A DNA stretch of 64,000 bases from Pyxidicoccus parkwaysis (lineage in GTDB: Bacteria; Myxococcota; Myxococcia; Myxococcales; Myxococcaceae), in the NCBI RefSeq assembly GCF_017301735.1, contig NZ_CP071090.1, positions 7,864,001-7,928,000 on the forward strand, in the 5' to 3' direction. Below the pieces are notes generated by a model that worked only from the letters and a program-made list of their open reading frames with translations, searched no databases and was not told the DNA's origin. The first letter of the stretch is position 1; the number at the start of each line of letters is the position of its first letter. Below, one piece after another: positions 8,976 through 17,253 of this stretch. A program made the position numbers and the translations under genes.

Positions 8976-9129
8976 TTGCCGCTCGTCACCGGCGACGGGC
9001 CAATTCTCTCATGCATGAGGTGTCGGAAGCCGTCGGTCCGCTGGCCACATTCCCCGACGAAGCAGACGCGTCGAGCAGCTCCAGGACATGGCTCGTGACC
9101 CACGGGGGACTTGTGACTATGACGCTCTC

Positions 9130-9342
9130 ATGTACCGGAGAATCATTCGTCAAACCCTGTCTTTGGCACTCGGCTTCATCACGGGTCTTGTGATTTGCGC
9201 TGTGTTGACGCCGGTTTTCTGGCGGCTCGAAGGGCCGCTTGGCGTGGAATTGGCGGGCCATTCGGGGCCGGCTGACTGGCTGCTTGTGTCCTTTGGCGTG
9301 CTCTTCGCGGGCCTTGGATTCTTCATTTCCCGAGGGCGGTAG
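9130..9342 (+). CDS. Small two-helix membrane protein
   Basis: A 70-residue hydrophobic protein starting at the ATG at 9130 (MYRRIIRQ), with two predicted membrane helices: SLALGFITGLVICAVLTPVFW (residues 10-30) and WLLVSFGVLFAGLGFFI (about 49-66). A short exposed loop lies between them. An in-frame start at 9088 would add an unlikely charged stretch. I do not recognise a family. Confidence 0.5.
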   Translation: MYRRIIRQTLSLALGFITGLVICAVLTPVFWRLEGPLGVELAGHSGPADWLLVSFGVLFAGLGFFISRGR

Positions 9343-9415
9343 CGGCGGGGTCGACGTGGTGGTAAGCGTCGCTCTCGGTCATCATCCCCGGCGGCGAGGC
9401 CAGAACAAATCATCC

Positions 9416-10129
9416 ATGAAGAGACTCCATCATCGTCGCGTTTCGAAGTCTTCCCCTCGGGCGAAGCAGCTTCCCCGCCAGCCCGTTCCAGCGCAGCCCC
9501 TCGAGGCTGCGCTCCGCAACGTGATTCGCGAGGCAGCCTCGGACCCTGTGTCCTCCCTCGTGGCGGCCTTGAACCGCCTGGCGAAGCAACTGTCCCGCGA
9601 GTCACACGAGGCTGGAGCTGCGCGCACGGGCCGCGAGCCAGCGCCGGTGGCGAAGGTCGAGCCTGCTCCGGCCCTTCTGGAGGCCGCGGCGCCCGCGCCC
9701 CGGGCCTGCGCCGTCATCGGCTGCAAGCGGCCCCACCGCAGCCAGGGCTACTGCGCGACCCACTACCAGAAGCGGCGCCTCATGCTGGCCACGGGCCGCC
9801 TCCACGCGGAGTGGGTGGAGAACGCGGCGCCCCACAGCATCCCCGATGTCATCCTGCCGCGCGGGCGCAGGCCGAAGGCCGAGTCCTCGCGACCGCCAGC
9901 GCCGGTACCGGCCCCGGCTCCGACGCCGAAGGTGTGGGTGCGGAAGAAGCAGCAGGGCGTGCTGCCGCTCGGCCCCGACCTGGAGAGCGCCACCGTGGCC
10001 CCGCGCGCCCGTCCTGCCAGTCCGAGCCCGGCGGGCACACGTCCGGCCCAGGGAAGCGAGCATGAGGCTGCCATCGCCGCGGCTCAGCGCTGGGCGAGCG
10101 ACTTCCTGGCTCAGAAGCGGCGCTCCTGA
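9416..10129 (+). CDS. Zinc-finger-like protein with Pro/Ala-rich tail
   Basis: A 237-residue basic protein. After an amphipathic N-terminal region (residues 28-62, LEAALRNVIREAASDPVSSLVAALNRL) and a Pro/Ala linker comes a compact candidate zinc site: Cys98, Cys103, Cys113 and His116 in CAVIGCKRPHRSQGYCATHY, followed by QKRRLM. This CxxxxC-x9-CxxH pattern resembles the small zinc modules in phage HNH proteins and in several Myxococcus vegetative proteins. The rest is low-complexity Pro/Ala/Lys and may bind nucleic acid. The start is the first sensible ATG; no enzyme domain was seen. Confidence 0.6.
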   Translation: MKRLHHRRVSKSSPRAKQLPRQPVPAQPLEAALRNVIREAASDPVSSLVAALNRLAKQLSRESHEAGAARTGREPAPVAKVEPAPALLEAAAPAPRACAVIGCKRPHRSQGYCATHYQKRRLMLATGRLHAEWVENAAPHSIPDVILPRGRRPKAESSRPPAPVPAPAPTPKVWVRKKQQGVLPLGPDLESATVAPRARPASPSPAGTRPAQGSEHEAAIAAAQRWASDFLAQKRRS

Positions 10130-10206
10130 GTGCCGCCTCGCCCCCGCGGTGCTGCACGGCCGGGGGGGCTCGAATGCCTTACGCGAACTCGCTATGGTGC
10201 GCGCCC

Positions 10207-10677
10207 ATGCGGTGCGACACCTGTTCCCGGCCTGAGCCGTCCGCGTATGTCGAGCTTCACCACAACGTGGGCATGCTCCTCATGCGTCGCTCCTACACGA
10301 CGTCCGGGGAGCTGTGCCGGCGTTGCCTGAATGCTGCCTTCTGGCACCACACCCTGCGCAACCTCACGCTGGGGTGGTGGGGCACCATTTCCTTCTTCGT
10401 GACCTGGTACTACCTGCTCTCCAACATCGTCACCTACGTCCAGGCTCGAATCGAGATTGGGAAGACGCGCCAACGGCATGCGCCCCGGCCGGTGGCGACT
10501 GGCGACGACGCCTTCAGCATCCTGCAGCCCTTCGAGCACAACGTACGGATGCAATTGCGGATGGGGGATGCCCCTGAAGAGATTGCCCGGCACATGGTGC
10601 GCCTCCACGGTGTCGAAGCCGCGGCCGCGCTGCGCTTCGTGGAGCGGATTCGACAGGCCGAAGAAGCCGCGGCCTGA
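10207..10677 (+). CDS. Membrane-anchored protein with N-terminal zinc ribbon
   Basis: A 156-residue protein. An N-terminal CxxC pair (MRCDTCSRPEP, Cys3 and Cys6) and a second pair, CRRC near residue 40, suggest a zinc ribbon. One or two membrane helices follow (WWGTISFFVTWYYLLSNIVTYV, about residues 58-80), then a soluble helical tail with EEIARHMVRLHGVEAAAALRFVERI. I chose the start at 10207 because a TATGGT -10-like element lies just before it, so translation may be nearly leaderless. I do not recognise the family. Confidence 0.6.
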   Translation: MRCDTCSRPEPSAYVELHHNVGMLLMRRSYTTSGELCRRCLNAAFWHHTLRNLTLGWWGTISFFVTWYYLLSNIVTYVQARIEIGKTRQRHAPRPVATGDDAFSILQPFEHNVRMQLRMGDAPEEIARHMVRLHGVEAAAALRFVERIRQAEEAAA

Positions 10678-10817
10678 AACACACCACGAGCGCTCGAACC
10701 GTCGCGCCAGCAGGTCTTCGTCGCGAATGCGCAGGATTGCGGGCTCGTGCAGCGCATGCGGTGCGGCCTGACAATGGGGCAGCTAGCATGCGCCCTCACC
10801 TCGCAGTCGGAGCACCC

Positions 10818-11267
10818 ATGAGCCGTCCCATTGTTGTTGTTGCTTCACTTGTGATGCTCGGTTCCGCGCCTGGCACGCCCGCGCGCGGCGGCGCACCAGC
10901 AACCGATTCCGTTGCGGCGGCATGGAAGACTCGGGCAGAGCTCGCGTCGAAGCGTCTCGAGAGTGCCGGGCTCGACGCGTGTGACCGGGCCGTTGAAATG
11001 GCCTTCAAGTCAGCCACGGCCAGCTCCAAGGGCGGAAAGCGGATGTTCGCTCTCGAGCTCGCAATCAAGGGCAAGACCATGATGGTGGCATGGGGCTACA
11101 ACGGCCAGAAGCTGGACGACTTCAGCATCGCCACCCTGCCTCCGCGGTGGTTCATCCGGCAGGTCGCTGGCCACAAGACGCTCTCCGTGCTGCCCTCGGA
11201 GCTCGACTGCGCATTCGACCTCTGCCCGGATGACCCTCTCGCGAACGGTCCGTGCTCCGGCGAGTAG
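10818..11267 (+). CDS. Secreted hypothetical protein
   Basis: A 149-residue exported protein starting at MSRPIVVVASLVMLGSAPGTPA, a plausible Sec signal peptide. The mature part (helix AAWKTRAELASKRLESAGLDACDRAVEMAFKSA, then beta strands ending DCAFDLCPDDP) contains three or four cysteines that could pair. I do not recognise a family. It is a single gene between the zinc-ribbon protein and the convergent DUF6891 gene. Confidence 0.5.
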   Translation: MSRPIVVVASLVMLGSAPGTPARGGAPATDSVAAAWKTRAELASKRLESAGLDACDRAVEMAFKSATASSKGGKRMFALELAIKGKTMMVAWGYNGQKLDDFSIATLPPRWFIRQVAGHKTLSVLPSELDCAFDLCPDDPLANGPCSGE

Positions 11268-11324
11268 GGAGCAACCGCGGCGAAGTTCGGTCGCCGAGGC
11301 GTGCGTGCGCCAATCCGCCGCGAA

Positions 11325-12419
11325 TCAGGGTCCCTCTACCTTCGGTGCGGAGCGAAGACGGGCGAGGATGCCTGCCCTGAGCATCTCGTCCGTCGGGGCG
11401 GGCATGCTGAATCCGAAGGTCCTGAGCCGCAGCAATGGGCCATAATCCCGGTCCTGCTCTCCGGCGGACCGGGCATCCTCCAGCCGATAGAAAATCTGGA
11501 AGACCAGCTCGTCTCCCACGGCGACCTCGAGTCCCAGTCGCTCGAGCTCCGCGAGCGTGCGTTGGTTGCGCGCCGTAGCGGGCTCACCAGGATGCTCGAC
11601 CACGAACACCACCTGGTACACGTCCACGCGGTCCTGCTGCGGGTCATATCTCGCGTCGAGCTCGCGCCATGCCCCATGGTGTTCGCGCACACGCTCCGTC
11701 ATGTAGGCCTCGAGCGCTCCGACAACCGCCTCTCGAGGGAATCCGGTCTCCCCGGCCAGTGCCTGCAGGACAGGCGCAAAGCGGAATGGCGCATCGTTCG
11801 GGCGAACGACGAACCGTCCTGAACCGTCTCTCACCATGTGCGTCCATCGGCGCTTGCGCCACGGAAACGGCTCGAGGCGAATGGGGCCGCCAGGCAACCC
11901 ACTCGCTCGTGCTTCCAGGCCATGGTCCGCCAGACAGTCACGGACCTCCTGTCGCACCCGGAGGCTCGCCTCGGAGTCGTTGCTGGCGCCCAGCGCTCCG
12001 GCAGACAGCTGGAGCTCGCCACCGCGCACGGCACGCCGGACATCCTCGTGCGCGAAGAACGCGACGCCACGGACCGAGCCACCAAGAAGGCCTGCCTCCT
12101 CCTCGGCCCGTTTCCACCCCTGCTCCACGGTCTCGCCTGCATTCTGCAACGCGAGGATGCCCCGCTCCCTCAGTGCCCTGAAGGCCTGGTCCAGCGCGTC
12201 GTTCTCAGTCGGCCCCGCCCAGCGCGCCTCCTTCGCGCGACGCTTGCGCAGGAGCTGTCTTGCAAGCGCGAGGAACTCCGTTTCCCCCTCCGGCCCGAGC
12301 TCATACTCGATGGTCTCCCCAAGGAACGCGAGAACGAACGGCTCGTCCCAGTAGCCGCTGTTCACCACATCCTCGACGTACTCGCGGAAGTACGCTCGGA
12401 CCGAGTCGCTTTCGGACAT
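11325..12419 (-). CDS. DUF6891 protein with NusA N-terminal-like domain
   Basis: A 364-residue cytoplasmic protein. Residues 1-195 match the DUF6891 pattern: W(A)GPTENDALDQAFRALRERGILALQNAG, a Val-rich core and the closing EPFPWRKRRW. Residues about 214-312 resemble the N-terminal RNA-polymerase-binding domain of NusA. They share FAPVLQALAGETGFPREAVVGALE (compare NusA ILAVVEAVSNEKALPREKIFEALE), then the beta segment RYDPQQDRVDVYQVVFVV and VGDELVFQI. The S1 and KH RNA-binding domains of NusA are absent. The role is unknown; contact with RNA polymerase is inference. The start at 12419 follows the DUF6891 N-terminus. Confidence 0.65.
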   Translation of the reverse strand: MSESDSVRAYFREYVEDVVNSGYWDEPFVLAFLGETIEYELGPEGETEFLALARQLLRKRRAKEARWAGPTENDALDQAFRALRERGILALQNAGETVEQGWKRAEEEAGLLGGSVRGVAFFAHEDVRRAVRGGELQLSAGALGASNDSEASLRVRQEVRDCLADHGLEARASGLPGGPIRLEPFPWRKRRWTHMVRDGSGRFVVRPNDAPFRFAPVLQALAGETGFPREAVVGALEAYMTERVREHHGAWRELDARYDPQQDRVDVYQVVFVVEHPGEPATARNQRTLAELERLGLEVAVGDELVFQIFYRLEDARSAGEQDRDYGPLLRLRTFGFSMPAPTDEMLRAGILARLRSAPKVEGP

Positions 12420-12580
12420 TCCCAGAACCTCGTCCGCACACGAATGCGGGACAGCTGTGCCGCCCCGAATTCGATTGCCGCGACAGGCGTACGTCAAGGC
12501 GTGCGTCAGCGCCGAATGAATCATGGGCCGCTCCACGGCTGCTGGAGCGGGCCCACGGGTGCTTCACTTCACGCCGAGCC

Positions 12581-12661
12581 TCAGTTGTTCGCCCAGGGCA
12601 GGGGCATCCGGCGATTGGCGCACGTGCTGGCCGACGACCACTCCTCGAGATGGCTGTTCAT
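12581..12661 (-). CDS. Possible 26-residue peptide, translationally coupled
   Basis: A tiny ORF (MNSHLEEWSSASTCANRRMP and six more residues) starts 12 bases after the stop codon of the upstream lysozyme-like lipoprotein. It is preceded by a strong AGGAGG ribosome-binding site about eight bases before its ATG. It has one cysteine and no signal peptide. It may be a real small protein or a chance ORF after a readable Shine-Dalgarno. Confidence 0.28.
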   Translation of the reverse strand: MNSHLEEWSSASTCANRRMPLPWANN

Positions 12662-12673
12662 TTTCGGCCCTCC

Positions 12674-13897
12674 TCAGTTCATCCGGCAGTAGGAGCCAGA
12701 AACGGCGGACCAGGACGTCCCCAGGCACTCGTAGAAGGTGTTGCTGCCTCCGCACACCTCCATGTGGCACGACGTGTCGGCCGCGTTGATGAGGGTGCCA
12801 TTGAGGTGCGCGCCATTGGCGCAGGAGCACGAGCCACCACACGCCACGCCCGTGTTCACCCACTGGTTGGTCGTGGTGCACTCATAGAGGTTGTTGTCCG
12901 AGCCGCAGGTGCGGAAGCCGCAGTAGGTGAGGGACTGGGGAATGGGGTTGCCATTCTTGTAGGCGCCGTTGGCGCACGAGCACGTCTTCGGCGGGTTGCT
13001 CCCGGAGAGGCACGAGTCCGACTGGCCCGCGGGCGCGCGGTTGCAACCATTCGCGCACACCTGCTTCACGACGGGGACGCCCCCCTTGCACACGTAGAGG
13101 GTGTTCGAGTCCCCCGGCACGCCGTTGTTCCCGCAGAACAGCCCGCCCTCGGGGCTGCACGTCGTCCCGGGAGGAGGAGGCGGCGTGGTGCCGTACCAGT
13201 AGCTCTCGCCATACAGGTTGAGCATGGCGCGCGTGCCCGCGTCGTACTTCGCCTTGACGGCGGCCCATTCGCTCGTCCCCCATTCCTTGCCGTTGTAGTG
13301 GCGAGCAAGGACTCCGAGCCAGAGGTCCCACGATGGCCCCCCCACCCGGATGTTGTTGAGCCAGTTGTAATTGTCCTGCCACGTCGGGAAGTAGGGCGTG
13401 TAGGGAGAGTTCCAGGCCATGTCGATGACGTACTGCACGGCGCGCGTGATGCTCCCCTGGACCGTCAAGATGCCGGTGCCATACACCCTCAGCGTGTCGT
13501 CGTAGGTGCCGGGGTAGTCGAACTGGAACATCCCGAGCCCCCCCGCCCGGGCACTGCAGGCACCATCCCAGTAGCCCGCCACGATGGGGCCGTTGCAGTC
13601 CGAGGAATAGGGCCCGGGACACTCATAGGGCGAGAGCTCGCCGTAACAGAAGGCCATGCCCGTCTCCGTGTTGGCGATGCCGGCCCACAGCAGCGGGTTG
13701 TCGACGCGGGGTTCCGCGGCCAGCACGGCCTTGATGAGGTCCGAGCGCTGGCGCATCACGGTGGCGGATATCTGCGACTGTGATTGCTCCGCCAATGCGG
13801 TGTCCGCCTCGGGAGTGTCCTCCGTGGGCTGGCAGGCGCCCAGCCCGAGGGCCAGTGTGAGCAATGCCCATCGACAGACGAAATGTTCGGCGTTCAT
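12674..13897 (-). CDS. Lysozyme-like lipoprotein with Cys-rich repeats
   Basis: A 407-residue lipoprotein; the signal ends in LGAC (Cys22). Residues about 55-245 look like a lysozyme-like/transglycosylase fold: GIANTETGMAFCYGEL resembles a catalytic-Glu helix, and AGGLGMFQFDYPGTYDD plus WNSPY and the Tyr/Trp-rich tail fit a peptidoglycan-binding cleft. The C-terminal 150 residues hold three Cys-rich modules of about 48 residues (two start CSCANGAxxNG), probably substrate-binding knots. It may remodel the wall or lyse prey; this is inference. An AGGAGG follows the stop and serves the next tiny ORF. Confidence 0.65.
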   Translation of the reverse strand: MNAEHFVCRWALLTLALGLGACQPTEDTPEADTALAEQSQSQISATVMRQRSDLIKAVLAAEPRVDNPLLWAGIANTETGMAFCYGELSPYECPGPYSSDCNGPIVAGYWDGACSARAGGLGMFQFDYPGTYDDTLRVYGTGILTVQGSITRAVQYVIDMAWNSPYTPYFPTWQDNYNWLNNIRVGGPSWDLWLGVLARHYNGKEWGTSEWAAVKAKYDAGTRAMLNLYGESYWYGTTPPPPPGTTCSPEGGLFCGNNGVPGDSNTLYVCKGGVPVVKQVCANGCNRAPAGQSDSCLSGSNPPKTCSCANGAYKNGNPIPQSLTYCGFRTCGSDNNLYECTTTNQWVNTGVACGGSCSCANGAHLNGTLINAADTSCHMEVCGGSNTFYECLGTSWSAVSGSYCRMN

Positions 13898-14043
13898 GCG
13901 GTCTCCTCGCGAGTGGGACTCGCCCCCCTCGACGGGGTCGTGCATCGACCCGGGGGGAGTGTCGGGGCACTCGCGGGAGACATGGGATTAACTCGAATTA
14001 AATCGAGGATTACGCCGGGGCGCGGGGACGGCCTCGTGTATGG

Positions 14044-14589
14044 CTATCTCAATGCCTGCACGACCAGCACATCCAGGTCGATGACATCGCCTGGAGCGCC
14101 CTCGCTGCCCGTGACTTCCACCCACACGCGTTCTGTTCCCGGCGGGGCCGTCAGCTCGCGAGCGGTCCGAACCCACTCCGCGGAAAGCACTGCGCTGGAG
14201 AGCTGCTCCGACTGCAACTCCTCGCCGCTTGCATCGCGCCAGCCGACCCGCATCTGGGCGACCAGTGAGTGCCCGGGTGTCCCGCGTGCCCAGAACGAAA
14301 CGCGGTGCGCCCCCGGCGATGCGGCAAACCCCGGCCAGTTGTCGAGCTGGACGCCCCAGCCGTACGGCCCTGTCACCGCCACGCGCAGCCCCGCTTCACC
14401 GTCTCGCGCCGCGGTGGCCTCTCTCGAAATCTCCGTCGAGTACCACGCGGACCACTGTCCGAGCCCTGTCTCGAGGGAAGCAGTCTCGGCGTCGAGCAGA
14501 TTGGAGGTGGGAGCGTGGTCGATGATGGCCGGATCGCAAGCGGTGAGCGCCGCGACCAGCGACAGCATGCTCCAGCGTCCCGGGCTCAT
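14044..14589 (-). CDS. Lipoprotein with carbohydrate-binding-like domain
   Basis: A 181-residue lipoprotein (signal ending TAC, Cys18). After a short linker it folds as a beta-sandwich, with the pattern LGQWSAWYSTEISREATAARDGEAGLRVAVTGPYGWGVQLDNWPGF and HRVSFWARG, typical of CBM4/9/22-like modules that bind sugars. The gene's ATG overlaps the upstream FecR gene's stop by 4 bp (ATGA), so it is the third gene of the sigma/FecR operon and probably part of the same surface response. Confidence 0.7.
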   Translation of the reverse strand: MSPGRWSMLSLVAALTACDPAIIDHAPTSNLLDAETASLETGLGQWSAWYSTEISREATAARDGEAGLRVAVTGPYGWGVQLDNWPGFAASPGAHRVSFWARGTPGHSLVAQMRVGWRDASGEELQSEQLSSAVLSAEWVRTARELTAPPGTERVWVEVTGSEGAPGDVIDLDVLVVQALR

Positions 14590-15593
14590 CGCTTTGTCTC
14601 GCGTGCGGAGGCCTGACAGGACAGCGTCCCACGGGCACGTTGGACTGCCTCCTCATAGCGCCCGCGCCGGAACTGCCGCTCGTGCCGGGCCCAATGCGCG
14701 CAGGCGCGCTGCGCGTCCATGAGCTGGTACGTGAGCAATGAGCCCAGCTCGAAGCTGAGTCGCTCCCGCGTCGCCGCTGGCTGCTTGCGCATCGCGACCT
14801 CGAGGTGCCGCGCCGCTTGCTCGTATTCGTGCCGGCCGCGAAGGACCTCCAGCTCCCGCAAGATTTCCTCCACGCTCGGGATACGGGCCGCCGCGACGGG
14901 GGGCTGGGGGGAAGCGACCACCGGATTGGCTGTTACCAGGGGCTGGGGCGGTGCTGGCGCGGCCGGCTCGGCCACCGGCCACTCCAACGTCTGCCCCACC
15001 TTCACCGGAACCTCCTCACCCGTGAGCCGGCGGAAGAGAATGGCGCCCTCGTGCAGAGTCACCGCGCCACCCGCTCCCCGCTCCTCCACCGTGAAGCGCG
15101 TGCCCATGACCTCGATGGCCCCGCCCGACACGAGCACGACGGTGGGAGCGGCACCTGGCTTCCGGTGCATCACCGAGAACTCCGCGCGGCCCCGGACCAA
15201 TCGCACCCCCGACGCCTCACGATGAACGACGAGCGGCCCCAGGTTTCGCAGGGTGATACCCCGGGCCGCGTCCATCAGGGCCGCCTCCCCCACCTGGATT
15301 TCCACACCCGCTCCGTCTTCCCGCACCTTCAGGTCGGCGGTGGCCTGCATGAGCTCGAGTCCCCCCAGCGAGCGTGTGGACGGAGTGCTCCAGAAGAACA
15401 CCACGAGAGCCAGCGCCGCTGCCGACGCGGCGAGCATCCACCACACGGGACGGCGGTGCCATGCGGGCTTCGGCTCGCGTGCGTCCTTCAGCCGCGACCA
15501 AAGCCTGGCTCGCGCGGCCGGGGGCATCCCCTGCTCGCGGCGGAGCGAGTCTTCACGCCGGAGCTCGGCGCGGAAGTCACGGGGTTCCATCAT
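14586..15593 (-). CDS. FecR-domain anti-sigma factor-like protein
   Basis: A 335-residue inner-membrane protein. A cytoplasmic N-terminus is followed by one membrane helix (WWMLAASAAALALVVFFW, about residues 51-68) and a periplasmic FecR domain (about 75-200; GGAIEVMGTRFTVEERGAGGAVTLHEGAI is the conserved block). A Pro/Ala linker and a helical tail with a tetratricopeptide-like look follow. It would hold the adjacent ECF sigma factor inactive until an envelope signal arrives. Its start overlaps the sigma gene by 17 bp and its stop overlaps the CBM-like lipoprotein by 4 bp. Confidence 0.82.
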   Translation of the reverse strand: MMEPRDFRAELRREDSLRREQGMPPAARARLWSRLKDAREPKPAWHRRPVWWMLAASAAALALVVFFWSTPSTRSLGGLELMQATADLKVREDGAGVEIQVGEAALMDAARGITLRNLGPLVVHREASGVRLVRGRAEFSVMHRKPGAAPTVVLVSGGAIEVMGTRFTVEERGAGGAVTLHEGAILFRRLTGEEVPVKVGQTLEWPVAEPAAPAPPQPLVTANPVVASPQPPVAAARIPSVEEILRELEVLRGRHEYEQAARHLEVAMRKQPAATRERLSFELGSLLTYQLMDAQRACAHWARHERQFRRGRYEEAVQRARGTLSCQASARETKR

Positions 15594-16137
15594 CCACCTT
15601 CCATCCCCAGGCCGACAGCCGGTCCTGGGCGCGGCTTATCAGCTTCGACACGTAGCCCTCTGACAGCGAGAGGAGCTGGGCGATTTCGCGCTGGCTCAGG
15701 TCATCCAGGAGCTTCAAGGCCATCACCACCCGCTCCTGCCCCGGCAAGCGGTCCAGCGTCGCCGTGGCACTGCGCAGCGCCTCCCGCCGCTCGAGGACCG
15801 CCTCGGGCGAGGACTCCGTCTCCGCGCGCTGCGGCGGAAACAACAGGTCGGTGACGCGCCGTCGAAATGTGTTCTCGCGCCGCAGGGCGGAGAACGCCAC
15901 ATTCTGCGTGACGCGAAACAGCCAGCCCCTCACGTCCTCCTCGCGCAGCCAGGCCCGGTGCTCCCAGGCCTTGAGGAAGACATCGTGGGTGATGTCCTCG
16001 GCCCAGCCCGAGCGGCCCGCCGCATACCGCCTGGCCCAGACGAAGACATCCTCGGCGTGCTCCTCGTAGAGCGTGTCGAACGACACAGGTCGTCGGTCAG
16101 GCAGGGCGGGTGGGGCCTTGTATTGGGGAACGCGCAA
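15577..16137 (-). CDS. ECF sigma factor (RNA polymerase sigma-24 family)
   Basis: A 186-residue ECF sigma factor. Sigma region 2 (about residues 24-95: FDTLYEEHAEDVFVWARRYAAG, and DITHDVFLKAW with RGWLFRVTQNVAFS) and region 4 (about 125-180: LDRLPGQERVVMALKLLDDLSQREIAQLLSLSEGYVSKLISRA) are both present, with no region 3 or extracytoplasmic extension. The longest start is a TTG at 16137; a GTG at 16086 would give 169 residues starting MSFDTLYEEH and is a credible alternative. It leads the operon with FecR and the lipoprotein. A GGAAA-N17-CGTA promoter lies directly upstream, probably autoregulated. Confidence 0.88.
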   Translation of the reverse strand: MRVPQYKAPPALPDRRPVSFDTLYEEHAEDVFVWARRYAAGRSGWAEDITHDVFLKAWEHRAWLREEDVRGWLFRVTQNVAFSALRRENTFRRRVTDLLFPPQRAETESSPEAVLERREALRSATATLDRLPGQERVVMALKLLDDLSQREIAQLLSLSEGYVSKLISRAQDRLSAWGWKVDDGTP

Positions 16138-16156
16138 AATCCAGAACCTGGAGACC

Positions 16157-16182
16157 TACGAATGGAGCGGGAAAAACTTTCC
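16157..16182 (-). promoter_or_regulatory. ECF-type promoter of the sigma operon
   Basis: On the minus strand, a -35-like GGAAA (16182-16178, extended GGAAAGTTTTT) and CGTA (16160-16157) are separated by 17 bp. The same motif with the same spacing recurs at 17219-17244, suggesting that the sigma factor recognises both. It is about 20 bases before the TTG start. Confidence 0.6.
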
Positions 16183-16189
16183 TCGAAGC

Positions 16190-17134
16190 TCAGGGCCCCC
16201 AGCAAAGGTTGGCGCCGGTCTCGAGCCTCATACCTCCCCGCGACCACAACGTCCCGCCCTCGCTCACATGGCTCACGGGCCTCTGCAGACCCAGGGCCAC
16301 GCGCACCTCCGCCGCGAGGCGCTCGGTGAACCTCCACCGGAGCTTCGTCCGGGCCCAGCCCGCGGGAGACAGCTGCGTACCGGTCCGCACCGACATCAAG
16401 GGGTCCGCGAGCTGGAAGGTGTGGAGGACGATGCCCGCGCCCACGCCCGGCTCGAGCTGAAAGCGCTCCGCCGCGAAGAGCCGATAACTGAAGAAGCCCC
16501 CACCCTGCACCTCGCGGACGGTCATCTCCGTGCCGCGAGACACGCCGAGCCCCGCCTCCGCATCGAGGCCGAACGCCCCCAGTCCACGCCGGACGGTGAG
16601 GAGGAAGTGTGGGGCGGCCGAGGGTCCACCCCAGAGAGAACCCACGCCCAGGCTCAGGTTCAGTGCGGAGCGCGGTGGGATGGCAGCCACCTCCAAGGGA
16701 GTCGGCGGCACAGGCTCGGGAGTTTGCGGCATGGGTGCGGGAGCCTCTGAGACGGGCTCGGGCGGGGGCGGCTCCAGCTCGGGCTTCAGCGCCCGCGTCA
16801 TCTCGGACAGCTTCTGTGCAATCTCCAGATGAAGCTCCGCGAGTGAGCCCCGCCCCACGCGAACGCCCTGCTCGACCCGTTGTCGCGGACCGACTGCCTC
16901 GAGCTTCAGTCCCTCTGGAGTGCGGCTCGCGCGCAGTCGAAGCTGCGCCGGGCGCTCTGGAGAGACGACCGCGAAGCCCTCCTGTATCAACCGGATGGTG
17001 ACCTTCCGCTCCAGCTCCACACCGTCCCACCGCCGATAGTCCCGTTCTGACAGGGGGCGAAGGTCGAAAGAGACGGACACCGCCGGGGCCTGGGCCAGGA
17101 GGACGAGGGACAGCGCACTGAGCAGAGCGGTCAT
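16190..17134 (-). CDS. Secreted protein with predicted outer-membrane beta domain
   Basis: A 314-residue exported protein (start at 17134: MTALLSALSLVLLAQAPA signal). The N-terminal 130 residues resemble an envelope domain (VELERKVTIRLIQEGFAVVSPE and the paralogous Arg-rich strands). A Pro-rich linker (EPPPPEPVSEAPAP) follows, then a C-terminal beta-rich domain with alternating small/hydrophobic residues ending with an aromatic stretch, consistent with a small barrel or porin-like sheet. I do not recognise a specific family. Its stop lies 8 bp from the ECF promoter, so the sigma promoter is outside this gene. Confidence 0.6.
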   Translation of the reverse strand: MTALLSALSLVLLAQAPAVSVSFDLRPLSERDYRRWDGVELERKVTIRLIQEGFAVVSPERPAQLRLRASRTPEGLKLEAVGPRQRVEQGVRVGRGSLAELHLEIAQKLSEMTRALKPELEPPPPEPVSEAPAPMPQTPEPVPPTPLEVAAIPPRSALNLSLGVGSLWGGPSAAPHFLLTVRRGLGAFGLDAEAGLGVSRGTEMTVREVQGGGFFSYRLFAAERFQLEPGVGAGIVLHTFQLADPLMSVRTGTQLSPAGWARTKLRWRFTERLAAEVRVALGLQRPVSHVSEGGTLWSRGGMRLETGANLCWGP

Positions 17135-17218
17135 GCGGGGACGGTGAGCGTACCGTCGGCCGTGGAGCACGGCCAGCCTCGGCCGACTGGCCACTCCAGA
17201 TGCGCGTCCTCAGAGGGA

Positions 17219-17244
17219 GGAAAGTTTTTTCGGCCACGCGCGTA
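17219..17244 (+). promoter_or_regulatory. Second GGAAA-N17-CGTA promoter (ECF type)
   Basis: GGAAA at 17219-17223 (extended GGAAAGTTTTTT) and CGTA at 17241-17244, 17 bp apart, are the same elements and spacing as the ECF sigma operon's own promoter. The ATG at 17254 would be only a few bases after the predicted start of transcription, so the message may be nearly leaderless. Confidence 0.6.
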
Positions 17245-17253
17245 GCTGGGGGC

